From assembly GCA_964541605.1 (NCBI GenBank), contig CAZIQY010000033.1, positions 1-26,185 on the forward strand: DNA of 26,185 nucleotides, given 5' to 3'. Position 1 is the stretch's first letter; the number at the start of each line of letters is the position of its first letter. This document shows positions 14,472-22,868 of this stretch, in pieces. Made by a program: the position numbers and the translations under genes. The DNA comes from CAZIQY01 sp964541605. GTDB lineage: Bacteria > Desulfobacterota > Syntrophia > Syntrophales > UBA2185. The notes under the pieces were generated by a model. The model saw only the letters and a list, made by a program, of their open reading frames with translations, had not been told where the DNA came from and ran no database searches.

Positions 14472-14488
14472 AGAGGGGATTGGAGGTT

Positions 14489-17008
14489 ATGTTTGCTTCC
14501 TTATTGGAAAAGGTTATAGGCAGCAAGAATGACAGAGAATTGAAACGCTATTCTGCCGTTCTTGAAGAGGTGAATGCTTTAGAGCCGGAAATGATGGCTC
14601 TATCTGACCGTGAGCTGATGGCTAAAACACCCTATTTCAAGCAGAAGCTCGCCAACGGGGCGGAGCTTGATGACATCCTGGCTGAAGCGTTTGCCGTTGT
14701 CAGGGAGGTGTCCCGAAGAACCCTTTTGATGAGACCTTTTGATGTACAGATCATCGGCGGCCTCGTTCTTCATGAAGGAATAATTGCCGAAATGAAAACA
14801 GGAGAGGGGAAGACGCTCGCGGCAACCATGCCGCTCTATGTGAATGCGCTGACGGGCGAGGGAACCCACGTGGTGACGGTCAATGATTATCTGGCAAAGA
14901 GAGATGCGGAATGGATGGGGCCCATTTACAAGTTTCTGGGACTCTCCGTAGGCGTAATTGTCCACGGGATGGATGATGATGAAAGAAGGGTTGCTTATCA
15001 TGCAGACATCACCTATGGCACCAATAATGAATTCGGCTTTGATTATCTTCGCGATAACATGAAGTTTTCTCTGGAGGATTATGTCCAGAGAGACTTCAAT
15101 TATGCGATTGTTGACGAGGTTGACAGCATTCTTGTAGATGAGGCGAGAACGCCTCTGATCATATCCGGTCCATCGGAGGAATCCACCGACAAATATTACC
15201 GCATCAATCAGGTCATACCGAGATTGAGAAAAGACAAGGATTATTCGATAGATGAAAAAAGCCGGACCGTTGTTCTGACGGAAGAGGGCGTGGCAAGGGT
15301 TGAAGGCTATCTGAAGGTACAGAATCTCTATGAACCACGAAACATAGAAATTCTTCATCATGTGAACCAGGCGCTAAAGGCTCATACCCTCTTCAGGCGC
15401 GATGTCGACTATCTGGTGAAAGAGGGAAAGGTCATCATCGTTGATGAATTTACAGGCAGGGTCATGCCGGGCAGACGCTACAGCGACGGTCTTCATCAGG
15501 CCCTGGAGGCAAAAGAAAAGGTAACCATTGAACAGGAAAACCAGACTCTGGCTTCCATTACCTTTCAAAATTATTTCAGGATGTACAAGAAGCTTGCGGG
15601 AATGACGGGTACCGCCGACACGGAGGCGGCCGAGTTCAAGAAGATATATAATTTGGATGTTGTGGTCGTACCAACCAACATGCCCATGATCAGGGAGGAT
15701 CACTCCGACGTGATCTATAAAACGGAAGTGGAAAAGTTTAATGCAACCATTGAGGAAATCAGGGAGTTGCACAAAGCCAAGCGGCCTGTTCTTGTCGGCA
15801 CCATATCGATCGAGAAATCGGAGCTCTTAAGCAAATATCTGTCGCGGACGGGAATCAAGCATCATATCCTGAATGCCAAGAATCACGAAAAAGAAGCCGA
15901 AATCGTAGCCCAGGCGGGTCAGCCGGGCATGGTGACCATTTCAACCAACATGGCAGGCCGCGGAACTGATATAAAGCTTGGAGAAGGTGTGGCAGAGCTT
16001 GGCGGGCTTCACATTCTGGGGACGGAAAGGCATGAGAGCCGTCGTATAGACAATCAGTTAAGAGGTCGATCGGGACGTCAGGGAGACATGGGCTCTTCGA
16101 GATTCTATCTTTCCCTTGACGACGATCTTCTGAGGATATTCGGCGCGGAAAGAATATCTTCAATCATGGATCGCGTGGGGATGGAGGAGAATCAGCCCAT
16201 CGAGCACAAGCTCATTTCAAAAGCCATCGAGAACGCGCAGAAGCGCGTGGAAGGCCATAATTTTGATATTCGGAAGCATCTCCTTGAGTTTGACGATGTC
16301 ATGAACCGGCAGAGGCAGGTCATCTATGAGCAACGGAAAAAAGTCCTAAAGGGCGAGGAGTTATGGTCGGATATTGAAGAAATGCTTGAAGAAATAACGG
16401 GGTATATTCTGGGCGATTGTATTGATGAAAAAGCCCATCCTGAAGACTGGAATCTGAAGGGATTGGACGACATGGTTTTCAAGCAGTTTTCCCTGAGACT
16501 GAACCTTGCCGAAACGGGGAAGGAATTAGGCAGGGAGGCTATCGAAGAAAGGATTGTTTCCAGTGTAAAGGCTCATCTTAAAAACAAGGAGCAGGATTTC
16601 GGCAAGCCCCTGATGGATTATCTTATGAAAGTGATCATGTTGCAGTCCATAGACACGCACTGGAAGGACCATCTGCTGGGCATGGATTATCTGAAGGAGG
16701 GGATCGGTCTGAGAGGTTATGGCCAGAAGGACCCCATCAGGGAGTATCAAAAAGAGGGTTATGAAATGTTCATGGAAATGATCAATCGCGTCAAGGAAGA
16801 TACCCTCGAAAAGCTCTGCATGGTGAGAATTCAACGTGAAGAGGACATAGAACAGATGAGAGAACAAACCCCGCAGCAATTTGTTCTGAGCAGGGGGGAG
16901 GAAACCACGTCTCAAGCGCCCATAAAAAGGGAAGCAAAGAAAGTCGGCCGCAACGATCCGTGTCCTTGCGGCAGCGGCAAGAAATACAAAAAATGCTGTG
17001 GTCAGTAG
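14489..17008 (+). CDS. secA: Preprotein translocase ATPase SecA
   Basis: 839 residues, near full length for SecA, the motor that drives secreted proteins through SecYEG. Visible elements: NBD1 with Walker A MKTGEGKT (102-109), GTNNEFGFDYLRDNM, the IVDEVDSILVDEARTPLIISG Walker B/DEVD region, the preprotein cross-linking domain, NBD2 with NMAGRGTDIKLG and QLRGRSGRQGD, and the helical scaffold and wing domains (HWKDHLLGMDYL). The C-terminus ends in the SEC-C zinc motif GRNDPCPCGSGKKYKKCC that binds SecB and phospholipids. The ATG at 14489 gives the family-typical MFASLLEKVIGSKNDRELKR start; a TTG three codons earlier is less likely. GAGGGG and GGAGG lie upstream. argJ starts 16 bases after the stop. 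Confidence 0.99.
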   Translation: MFASLLEKVIGSKNDRELKRYSAVLEEVNALEPEMMALSDRELMAKTPYFKQKLANGAELDDILAEAFAVVREVSRRTLLMRPFDVQIIGGLVLHEGIIAEMKTGEGKTLAATMPLYVNALTGEGTHVVTVNDYLAKRDAEWMGPIYKFLGLSVGVIVHGMDDDERRVAYHADITYGTNNEFGFDYLRDNMKFSLEDYVQRDFNYAIVDEVDSILVDEARTPLIISGPSEESTDKYYRINQVIPRLRKDKDYSIDEKSRTVVLTEEGVARVEGYLKVQNLYEPRNIEILHHVNQALKAHTLFRRDVDYLVKEGKVIIVDEFTGRVMPGRRYSDGLHQALEAKEKVTIEQENQTLASITFQNYFRMYKKLAGMTGTADTEAAEFKKIYNLDVVVVPTNMPMIREDHSDVIYKTEVEKFNATIEEIRELHKAKRPVLVGTISIEKSELLSKYLSRTGIKHHILNAKNHEKEAEIVAQAGQPGMVTISTNMAGRGTDIKLGEGVAELGGLHILGTERHESRRIDNQLRGRSGRQGDMGSSRFYLSLDDDLLRIFGAERISSIMDRVGMEENQPIEHKLISKAIENAQKRVEGHNFDIRKHLLEFDDVMNRQRQVIYEQRKKVLKGEELWSDIEEMLEEITGYILGDCIDEKAHPEDWNLKGLDDMVFKQFSLRLNLAETGKELGREAIEERIVSSVKAHLKNKEQDFGKPLMDYLMKVIMLQSIDTHWKDHLLGMDYLKEGIGLRGYGQKDPIREYQKEGYEMFMEMINRVKEDTLEKLCMVRIQREEDIEQMREQTPQQFVLSRGEETTSQAPIKREAKKVGRNDPCPCGSGKKYKKCCGQ

Positions 17009-17024
17009 ACGGGAGTATTTAAAC

Positions 17025-18227
17025 ATGAAGATTCATGGAACTGAGACATACGCCGTGCCGGGTTTTATAGCAGGCGGAATTCATGCGGGCATCAAGGAAA
17101 AAGGCCTGAAAGACCTTGCATTGATCGTCAGCGCTGTTCCGTCAAAAGTGTCAGCGGTATTTACGACGAACGCCTTCAAGGCGGCGCCCGTTCAGTTGGA
17201 TCAGGAAAGGATAAAATCGGGAACCGCACAGGCCATACTGGTCAACAGCGGCAACGCCAATGCAGCGACGGGCGCTAAGGGATATGAGGACGCTGTTTCC
17301 ATGGCGCGCTTTGCTTCCGGGCATCTTCATATCAAAGAAGATCATGTTCTTGTCGCATCCACCGGCATCATCGGTCATCGACTGCCCATGGATAAAATTG
17401 AAGCACACATGGGCCAGCTCGTTAAAGTGTTGCACGAAAGAGGTATTCCCGAAGCCGGAGAGGCGATCATGACAACGGATAAATTTCCGAAGATGGCTTA
17501 CCGGAAAGGGGTCATCGGTTCAAGAGAAGTCACCATATGCGGAATCGCAAAGGGAGCCGGCATGATAGAGCCCAACATGGCGACCATGCTTGCCTTCGTT
17601 ATGACGGACGTCAATATGGAACTGCCTGTACTTGATCGCATGTTTAAAAAGGCCGTCGCCGTCAGCTTCAATGCCATAACGGTTGACGGCTGCATGAGCA
17701 CCAACGATACGGCAATCATTCTGGCAAATGGTCAGGCAGGAAATCCCGCGATTAAGGGTCCATCAAAAAATCTTCATCTTTTCAAAGAGATGCTTTTCGG
17801 CGTGATGTCGGATCTGGCAATGGCAATGGTAAGGGATGGAGAAGGCGCGACAAAAATAATTGACATCATTGTGGAAGAAGCGAAATCAACCGGTGAGGCG
17901 AGAAAAATTGCCTATGCCATTGCCAATTCCAATCTGGTGAAGACAGCCATGTTCGGTTGTGATGCCAACTGGGGGAGAATTTTGTCGGCAGCAGGATCAT
18001 CGAGAATATCACTTCCCGTTGACAAGGTGCAGCTTTTCTTTGAAGATGTGCCGGTTTTTACCAATGGTCAAGGGATGTACAGCCATAAAAATGAACTTGT
18101 GAAAATCATGACGGCAGACACAGTCCGGATACGAGTCAAACTTGGAATGGGGAAAAAAACATTTCGAGTGCGTGCCTCCGACCTTTCTTTTGATTACATC
18201 AAAATAAATGCCCACTACCACACATAG
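17025..18227 (+). CDS. argJ: Bifunctional ornithine acetyltransferase / N-acetylglutamate synthase
   Basis: 400 residues. ArgJ moves the acetyl group from N-acetylornithine to glutamate and, in bifunctional forms, also makes N-acetylglutamate from acetyl-CoA; it is the recycling step of arginine synthesis. The autocleavage site is visible as MATML, with Thr187 becoming the N-terminal nucleophile of the beta chain after cleavage at Ala186-Thr187. Also conserved are VNSGNANAATG (73-83), STGIIGHRLP, KGAGMIEP and VDGCMSTNDT. Whether it is mono- or bifunctional cannot be read from sequence. The ATG has GGGAG nine bases upstream and follows secA by 16 bases, so co-transcription with secA is likely. 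Confidence 0.97.
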   Translation: MKIHGTETYAVPGFIAGGIHAGIKEKGLKDLALIVSAVPSKVSAVFTTNAFKAAPVQLDQERIKSGTAQAILVNSGNANAATGAKGYEDAVSMARFASGHLHIKEDHVLVASTGIIGHRLPMDKIEAHMGQLVKVLHERGIPEAGEAIMTTDKFPKMAYRKGVIGSREVTICGIAKGAGMIEPNMATMLAFVMTDVNMELPVLDRMFKKAVAVSFNAITVDGCMSTNDTAIILANGQAGNPAIKGPSKNLHLFKEMLFGVMSDLAMAMVRDGEGATKIIDIIVEEAKSTGEARKIAYAIANSNLVKTAMFGCDANWGRILSAAGSSRISLPVDKVQLFFEDVPVFTNGQGMYSHKNELVKIMTADTVRIRVKLGMGKKTFRVRASDLSFDYIKINAHYHT

Positions 18228-18243
18228 TAATATCCTTTTTCTC

Positions 18244-18272
18244 TTGATAGTTTAAAATCTTTGTGTTATCAG
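18244..18272 (+). promoter_or_regulatory. Candidate sigma-70 promoter for rpsB-tsf-pyrH-frr
   Basis: TTGATA (18244-18249) and TATCAG (18267-18272) are separated by 17 bases. Predicted transcription would start near 18279, just before a structured leader. Confidence 0.45.
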
Positions 18273-18287
18273 CCAAAAGATTTCACA

Positions 18288-18352
18288 CATCCTCGGATTG
18301 ACGGTGTGTTGCCTGTTATGGTTCAGGTTATCCGTTCAAGACGATGAGGATG
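18288..18352 (+). promoter_or_regulatory. Structured 5' leader of rpsB (possible S2 autoregulatory element)
   Basis: Three nested pairings can be drawn: CATCCTC (18288-18294) with GAGGATG (18346-18352), TTGACGG (18298-18304) with CCGTTCAA (18332-18339, one bulge), and CCTG (18312-18315) with CAGG (18324-18327). The element lies between the candidate promoter and the rpsB ribosome site. S2 leaders that bind S2 and repress rpsB-tsf are known in other bacteria; homology here is not shown. Confidence 0.4.
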
Positions 18353-18382
18353 GAGGAAAAAAACACATAAAGGAGACGGGTT

Positions 18383-19213
18383 ATGGCAAGTATATCAATG
18401 AAATTGTTACTGGAAGCAGGGGTCCACTTCGGACATCAGACAAACAAGTGGAATCCCAAAATGAAGCCCTACATCTTTGGCGCAAGGAACGGCATTTACA
18501 TTATCGATCTTCAGCAGACTGTCGGAATGTTCCAAACGGCGTATAACTTTGTTGTTGATATGGTATCGGGCGGCGGGGAGCTTCTCCTTGTGGGGACAAA
18601 AAAACAATCCCAGGAGGCGGTTAAGGAAGAGTCGGAGCGATGCGGGATGCCTTATGTCAATCAGCGTTGGCTGGGAGGGATGCTGACGAATTTCACAACG
18701 ATCAATAGAAGTATCGAGCGTCTGAATACCCTTGACAGAATGTTTACGGATGAAAGTGTAAAGGCATTTCCAAAAAAGGAAATCATGAAGCTTCAGAAAG
18801 AAATGAATAAACTGGAGAAGGTGCTGGGTGGAATAAGGACCATCAAAGGGCTGCCGGGTGGTTTGTTCATTGTTGATCCGAAAAGGGAAAGTATCGCCGT
18901 TCAGGAGGCGAAAAAGTTGAAGATACCGATCGTAGCCATTGTGGATACCAATTGTGATCCCGATGATATTGACTATGTCATACCGGGCAATGACGATGCC
19001 ATCAGGGCCATCAAATTATTTTCTTCAAAGATTGCCGATGCTGTCCTCGAGGGGAAGAAACGGTTCGAAGAACGGATACAGGCTGACACGGATAAGGGAT
19101 CGCGGTCTGCGGGTGTTGAATCAGAAGAGGATATGGAATCGGACGTCCCCGAGAGTATCGAGACGAAAGACGGGATAGCCGAACTTGACGAAGTGCCCGA
19201 AGGCAGAATGTAA
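18383..19213 (+). CDS. rpsB: 30S ribosomal protein S2
   Basis: 276 residues. S2 sits at the head-body junction of the small subunit and is needed for S1 binding. The N-terminal MKLLLEAGVHFGHQTNKWNPKMKPYIFGARNGIYIIDL is classic S2, as are VNQRWLGGMLTNFTTI and PIVAIVDTNCDPDDIDYVIPGNDDAIRAI. The protein is longer than the approximately 240-residue E. coli form because of an acidic, probably disordered tail from about residue 236. The ATG follows AAAGGAGA at good spacing. It is first in the rpsB-tsf-pyrH-frr operon, 28 bases ahead of tsf. Confidence 0.99.
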   Translation: MASISMKLLLEAGVHFGHQTNKWNPKMKPYIFGARNGIYIIDLQQTVGMFQTAYNFVVDMVSGGGELLLVGTKKQSQEAVKEESERCGMPYVNQRWLGGMLTNFTTINRSIERLNTLDRMFTDESVKAFPKKEIMKLQKEMNKLEKVLGGIRTIKGLPGGLFIVDPKRESIAVQEAKKLKIPIVAIVDTNCDPDDIDYVIPGNDDAIRAIKLFSSKIADAVLEGKKRFEERIQADTDKGSRSAGVESEEDMESDVPESIETKDGIAELDEVPEGRM

Positions 19214-19226
19214 TATCAGGAAACAT

Positions 19227-19232
19227 AGGAGG
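19227..19232 (+). promoter_or_regulatory. Ribosome binding site that fixes a TTG start for tsf
   Basis: A perfect AGGAGG stands nine bases before the TTG at 19242. The open frame extends upstream into rpsB, but this site and the family N-terminus (NITSQMVKELR) place the start at TTG. Confidence 0.8.
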
Positions 19233-19241
19233 TTCTGTAAA

Positions 19242-19847
19242 TTGAATATAACATCGCAAATGGTAAAAGAGCTGAGAGTAAAGACAGGCGCGGGAGTGAT
19301 GGACTGCAAGGAAGCACTGACCGATGCGGGTGGAGATATTGAAAAAGCCATTGATTATTTGAGAAAAAAAGGCATGTCGGCAGCTACTAAGAGATCTTCG
19401 AAAGCGGCCAAGGATGGCGTTATTGCCTCTTATATACACATGGGTGGAAAGATTGGCGTTCTGGTAGAAGTGAATTGTGAGACGGATTTTGTGGCGAAGA
19501 CGGATGATTTTCAACGTTTTGCCAAAGATCTTACCATGCATATCGCTGCGGCGAATCCTTTATTTGTAAGACCGGACGAGATTTCTGCGGAAGTGATTGA
19601 ACGGGAGCGGGAAATCTACCGGAGTCAGGCCTTCGCAGAAAAAAAACCTGAAAAAATATGGGACAAGATCATCGAAGGAAAAATGAAAAAATATTATGAA
19701 GACGTATGTCTTGTAAACCAGAAATTTATCAGGGACACGGATATCACCATAGAAACATTGATTAATAACATGATTGCGAAAACGGGCGAAAATATCGTCA
19801 TCAGAAGATTCGCAAGATTTCAGTTGGGCGAGAATTCAAAGCAATAA
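19242..19847 (+). CDS. tsf: Elongation factor Ts
   Basis: 201-residue guanine-nucleotide exchange factor for EF-Tu. The N-terminal UBA-like domain (ITSQMVKELRVKTGAGVMDCKEAL) and the TDFVA motif (81-85), which acts on EF-Tu, are intact. It is much shorter than the 283-residue E. coli protein; the size suggests the short form with a single core subdomain, as in Thermus. The start is TTG, unusual for such a highly expressed gene, but with a perfect Shine-Dalgarno. It is three bases ahead of pyrH and probably coupled to rpsB expression. Confidence 0.97.
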   Translation: MNITSQMVKELRVKTGAGVMDCKEALTDAGGDIEKAIDYLRKKGMSAATKRSSKAAKDGVIASYIHMGGKIGVLVEVNCETDFVAKTDDFQRFAKDLTMHIAAANPLFVRPDEISAEVIEREREIYRSQAFAEKKPEKIWDKIIEGKMKKYYEDVCLVNQKFIRDTDITIETLINNMIAKTGENIVIRRFARFQLGENSKQ

Positions 19848-19850
19848 ATC

Positions 19851-20567
19851 ATGGACAAGGCTGTTTATCAAAGAGTCCTGTTAAAATTGAGCGGTGAAGC
19901 CCTGCTTGGGAAATCCGCCTTTGGAATTGATCCCGATACGGTTAATGAGATTTCCCGGGAAATAAAAGAAATTGCCGATATGGGTGTTCAACTGGGAATC
20001 GTCGTCGGAGGGGGCAATATATTCCGGGGGTTTGACGGCAGCACCAGAGGAATGGATAGAACGTCCGCGGACTATATGGGCATGCTGGCAACAGTCATTA
20101 ACGGCCTGGCCCTACAAAGCGGTCTTGAACAGTTAAATGTCATCACGAGAGTTCAAACCGCCATAGAGATGAAACAGGTGGCTGAACCCTTTATTCAAAG
20201 AAGGGCCGTCCGACACATGGAGAAGGGCAGGGTCGTCATATTTGCGGGCGGTACGGGCAATCCCTACTTTACAACGGATACGGCCGCATCTCTGAGGGCG
20301 ATAGAGATCAAGGCAGATGTTATCATAAAAGCGACAAAAGTAGACGGTGTCTATGACAAGGATCCCGTGATACACCATGACGCAGTGATGTTCGATAAAA
20401 TAAGTTATACGGATGTGCTTGCCAGGAATCTCAAGGTAATGGATGCAACAGCCATTTCCCTGTGCAGGGAAAATCGCCTGCCCATTATTGTGTTTAATTT
20501 GAATAAAAGTGGCAACATCCGTCGTGTCATATGTGGGCAGTCCGTAGGAACCATCGTGAGAGGTTGA
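19851..20567 (+). CDS. pyrH: UMP kinase
   Basis: 238-residue bacterial UMP kinase of the amino-acid-kinase fold, making UDP from UMP and ATP; the enzyme is usually hexameric and regulated by GTP and UTP. Conserved motifs: LKLSGEALLG at the N-terminus, VVGGGNIFRG, the DYMGMLATVING segment, and GGTGNPYFTTDTAA for nucleotide binding. The ATG lies three bases after tsf, and frr starts four bases after its stop, giving the common tsf-pyrH-frr order. Start and length suit the family. Confidence 0.99.
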   Translation: MDKAVYQRVLLKLSGEALLGKSAFGIDPDTVNEISREIKEIADMGVQLGIVVGGGNIFRGFDGSTRGMDRTSADYMGMLATVINGLALQSGLEQLNVITRVQTAIEMKQVAEPFIQRRAVRHMEKGRVVIFAGGTGNPYFTTDTAASLRAIEIKADVIIKATKVDGVYDKDPVIHHDAVMFDKISYTDVLARNLKVMDATAISLCRENRLPIIVFNLNKSGNIRRVICGQSVGTIVRG

Positions 20568-20571
20568 GAGA

Positions 20572-21129
20572 ATGAAGGAGTTGGTTTTCGAAGAGCTGAA
20601 GGAAAATATGGAAAAGGCTATTCGCGCTTTGGAAAAATCTTTTAGCAAGGTAAGAACCGGACGTGCGTCACTTGCCCTTCTTGACGGGATAAAAGTGGAA
20701 TATTATGGTGTTCCCACGCCCCTGAACCAGGTTGCCACACTGTCCATACCCGAAAGCCGCATGATAATGATTTCACCATGGGACAGCACCATTATCGGGA
20801 GTATCGAAAAAGCCATTCAGAAATCCGAACTGGGGTTGATGCCTGTGAACGATGGTAAATTGATTCGAATCAATATTCCGCAACTGACAGAAGAAAGAAG
20901 AAAAGACCTCGTTAAAGTGGTCAGAAAAATGGCTGAAGAATGTAAAATCAATCTCAGAAATGCGAGAAGAGAAGCCAATGATCAGTTAAAAACCTTAAAG
21001 AAGGACAATGACATATCGGAAGATGAGTTTTTCAATTATCAGGATGAGGTCCAGAAAATCACGGATAAATATATTGAGAAGACGGACGGTGTTCTCGGAA
21101 ACAAGGAAAAAGAGATCATGGAGATATAG
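20572..21129 (+). CDS. frr: Ribosome recycling factor
   Basis: 185 residues, standard for RRF, which with EF-G splits post-termination ribosomes. Domain I is a three-helix bundle: KVRTGRASLALLDGIKVEYYG at the start and a long C-terminal helix pair containing ERRKDLVKVVRKMAEECKINLRNARREAND. Domain II (about 30-105) includes YYGVPTPLNQVATLSIPESRMI. It is the last gene of the rpsB operon, ending 27 bases before a strong intrinsic terminator. It is worth noting that an EF-G-like gene lies elsewhere in this window, but the RRF partner is normally the main EF-G. Confidence 0.99.
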   Translation: MKELVFEELKENMEKAIRALEKSFSKVRTGRASLALLDGIKVEYYGVPTPLNQVATLSIPESRMIMISPWDSTIIGSIEKAIQKSELGLMPVNDGKLIRINIPQLTEERRKDLVKVVRKMAEECKINLRNARREANDQLKTLKKDNDISEDEFFNYQDEVQKITDKYIEKTDGVLGNKEKEIMEI

Positions 21130-21156
21130 CAAGGTGATCTGTTCGTTAGCTTTCCA

Positions 21157-21185
21157 GGGGAGCCTTCTGGCTCCCCGTTTATTTT
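21157..21185 (+). terminator. Rho-independent terminator after frr
   Basis: GGGGAGCC (21157-21164) pairs perfectly with GGCTCCCC (21169-21176) around a TTCT loop, followed by GTTTATTTT (21177-21185). This is the strongest terminator in the window and ends the rpsB operon. Confidence 0.9.
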
Positions 21186-21215
21186 GATGCGTTGTTCAGG
21201 ATGAAACGGGTTCGG

Positions 21216-21244
21216 TTGAAAATGACGCAACCTTGTGTTACAAT
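21216..21244 (+). promoter_or_regulatory. Sigma-70 promoter for uppS-cdsA-dxr-rseP-tsaB
   Basis: TTGAAA (21216-21221) and TACAAT (21239-21244) are exactly 17 bases apart, each matching consensus at five of six positions. Placed just after the frr terminator, it starts the envelope operon about 70 bases before uppS. The leader between contains ATGCAT (21258-21263) repeated at 21276-21281, which could form a small hairpin. Confidence 0.7.
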
Positions 21245-21313
21245 CTCAAAACATTCTATGCATGATTTTTTACGAATGCATCAAGGTATTTCCAAGAGGA
21301 AATAGAGATTCAC

Positions 21314-22051
21314 GTGGAAGAATTAAATTTAAATAAATTGCCCAGACACATTGCCATTATTATGGATGGTAATGGGAGATGGGCAGAAAGACATATGCTG
21401 GGAAGAATAGCAGGGCATAAAAAGGGTGCCGAGTCAGTCCGTATGACCGTCAGGGCCTGTCGGGAGATCGGGATTCGCTACCTTACTCTTTATGCTTTCT
21501 CTGTAGAAAACTGGCTACGTCCTTCCGACGAAGTCGATGCACTGATGGGATTGCTGGAGACATATCTCAAATCCGAATTACCTGAATTGCTCGAAAACGA
21601 TATACGCTTGACGACGATCGGAGATATCAACGCATTGCGCTTTCCTGTCAAAGATATACTCAGAGAAGCAATAGAGAAAACTGTGGGCAGCAAAGGCATG
21701 TTTCTCAATCTGGCCCTCAGTTATGGAAGCAGGGATGAGATTATTGAAGCCGTAAAGAGAATGTTGATGGACATCCAGGCCGGTAAATTTCAAATTCAGG
21801 ACGTATCTAAAGAATTGTTTTCAAAATATCTGTATACTTCCGATATGCCTGATCCGGATCTTCTGATCAGAACAAGCGGTGAATACCGTTTGAGTAATTT
21901 TCTTTTGTGGCAGTCTGCCTACACGGAATTTTATTTTACGGATGTCTTGTGGCCTGACTTCCGAAGAGAGCATCTTATCGCCGCCATTGCCGACTTTCAG
22001 AGAAGAGAAAGGCGGTTTGGCTTGACAAGTGACCAGATCCAGAGGGATTGA
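21314..22051 (+). CDS. uppS: Isoprenyl transferase (undecaprenyl diphosphate synthase)
   Basis: 245 residues. This cis-prenyltransferase extends farnesyl diphosphate with isopentenyl diphosphate to C55, the lipid carrier for cell-wall and O-antigen synthesis. The active-site HIAIIMDGNGRWA (Asp18), GHKKGAESVR, LTLYAFSVENW, and RTSGEYRLSNFLLWQSAYTEFYF are all conserved. The start is GTG at 21314, only modestly supported by an AGAG six bases upstream; family alignment of the N-terminus supports it. It is the first gene of the uppS-cdsA-dxr-rseP operon, with cdsA ten bases after its stop. Confidence 0.98.
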   Translation: MEELNLNKLPRHIAIIMDGNGRWAERHMLGRIAGHKKGAESVRMTVRACREIGIRYLTLYAFSVENWLRPSDEVDALMGLLETYLKSELPELLENDIRLTTIGDINALRFPVKDILREAIEKTVGSKGMFLNLALSYGSRDEIIEAVKRMLMDIQAGKFQIQDVSKELFSKYLYTSDMPDPDLLIRTSGEYRLSNFLLWQSAYTEFYFTDVLWPDFRREHLIAAIADFQRRERRFGLTSDQIQRD

Positions 22052-22061
22052 ACAGAACAGG

Positions 22062-22868
22062 ATGAGCCCTCATGTCAAACGGTGGATAACAGGGATAATC
22101 GCGGCGCCTCTTCTTTTTCTGATCATATGGTATGGCTCGGAGGAGGTATTTGCCGCTTTCATCGTTCTTGTTGTACTGGCAGCTTTTCATGAATACAACA
22201 AACTGGTCTTTGGGTCTGCGCATTTTTGGGAAAAATGGATCGGGGTGGTCCTTGCCTTCTTCATTCCCACTGCCGTTTTCACAGGCAATACCCGTCTGAT
22301 ACTTGCGGTTGTTGCCTTGTCTGTACTCAGTGCCTTTATCATTTTTCTTTCGCAAATAAAAGATTCGTCCTTTAATATCAATCACCTTGGAAAACTGGTC
22401 TTGGGCCTGATGTATGTTCCGTTCATGGTGTCTCATTTCATCCTGATTCGCCAGGCTGAAAACGGCGTCTTGTGGGTATTCTTTATACTGGTTCTTGCTT
22501 TTTCAGGTGATATTGCGGCCTATTATGTGGGAAAGACTATTGGAAAGAGGAAGCTGATTCCCGTCGTCAGTCCGGGGAAAACGGTGGAGGGAACGCTTGG
22601 GTTGATCGCTGGAAGTACTGCGGCATGTGTTCTCTTCAAGGTGTTGTTTTTTCCGGTCCTCCCTCTTATTCATGCACTTATTCTCGGCTTTTTGGGGAGC
22701 ATTATCGGGCAGCTGGGTGATCTGTGTGAATCGGCCATGAAGAGAGCCTCCGGAGTAAAGGATTCCGGTTCTATCCTTCTTGGTCATGGGGGATTGCTGG
22801 ACAGGTTGGATTGTCTTATTTTTATCGCTCCCTTTGTATATTATTATCAGATTTTTTTAGTGAAATGA
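22062..22868 (+). CDS. cdsA: Phosphatidate cytidylyltransferase (CDP-diacylglycerol synthase)
   Basis: 268-residue integral membrane enzyme that makes CDP-diacylglycerol from phosphatidate and CTP, the branch point for phospholipids. About seven or eight hydrophobic helices span the length, beginning with WITGIIAAPLLFLIIW. The CDP signature near the C-terminus is intact: SAMKRASGVKDSGSILLGHGG, with the KR and KD pairs and HGGLLDR. The ATG at 22062 fits the family N-terminus; a GTG at 22029 overlapping uppS is in frame but less likely. The stop overlaps the dxr start as ATGA. Confidence 0.96.
   Translation: MSPHVKRWITGIIAAPLLFLIIWYGSEEVFAAFIVLVVLAAFHEYNKLVFGSAHFWEKWIGVVLAFFIPTAVFTGNTRLILAVVALSVLSAFIIFLSQIKDSSFNINHLGKLVLGLMYVPFMVSHFILIRQAENGVLWVFFILVLAFSGDIAAYYVGKTIGKRKLIPVVSPGKTVEGTLGLIAGSTAACVLFKVLFFPVLPLIHALILGFLGSIIGQLGDLCESAMKRASGVKDSGSILLGHGGLLDRLDCLIFIAPFVYYYQIFLVK

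Noticed and set aside
14600..15361. A 253-codon minus-strand open frame opposite secA
   Set aside because: It is a shadow of secA codon usage with no family resemblance.
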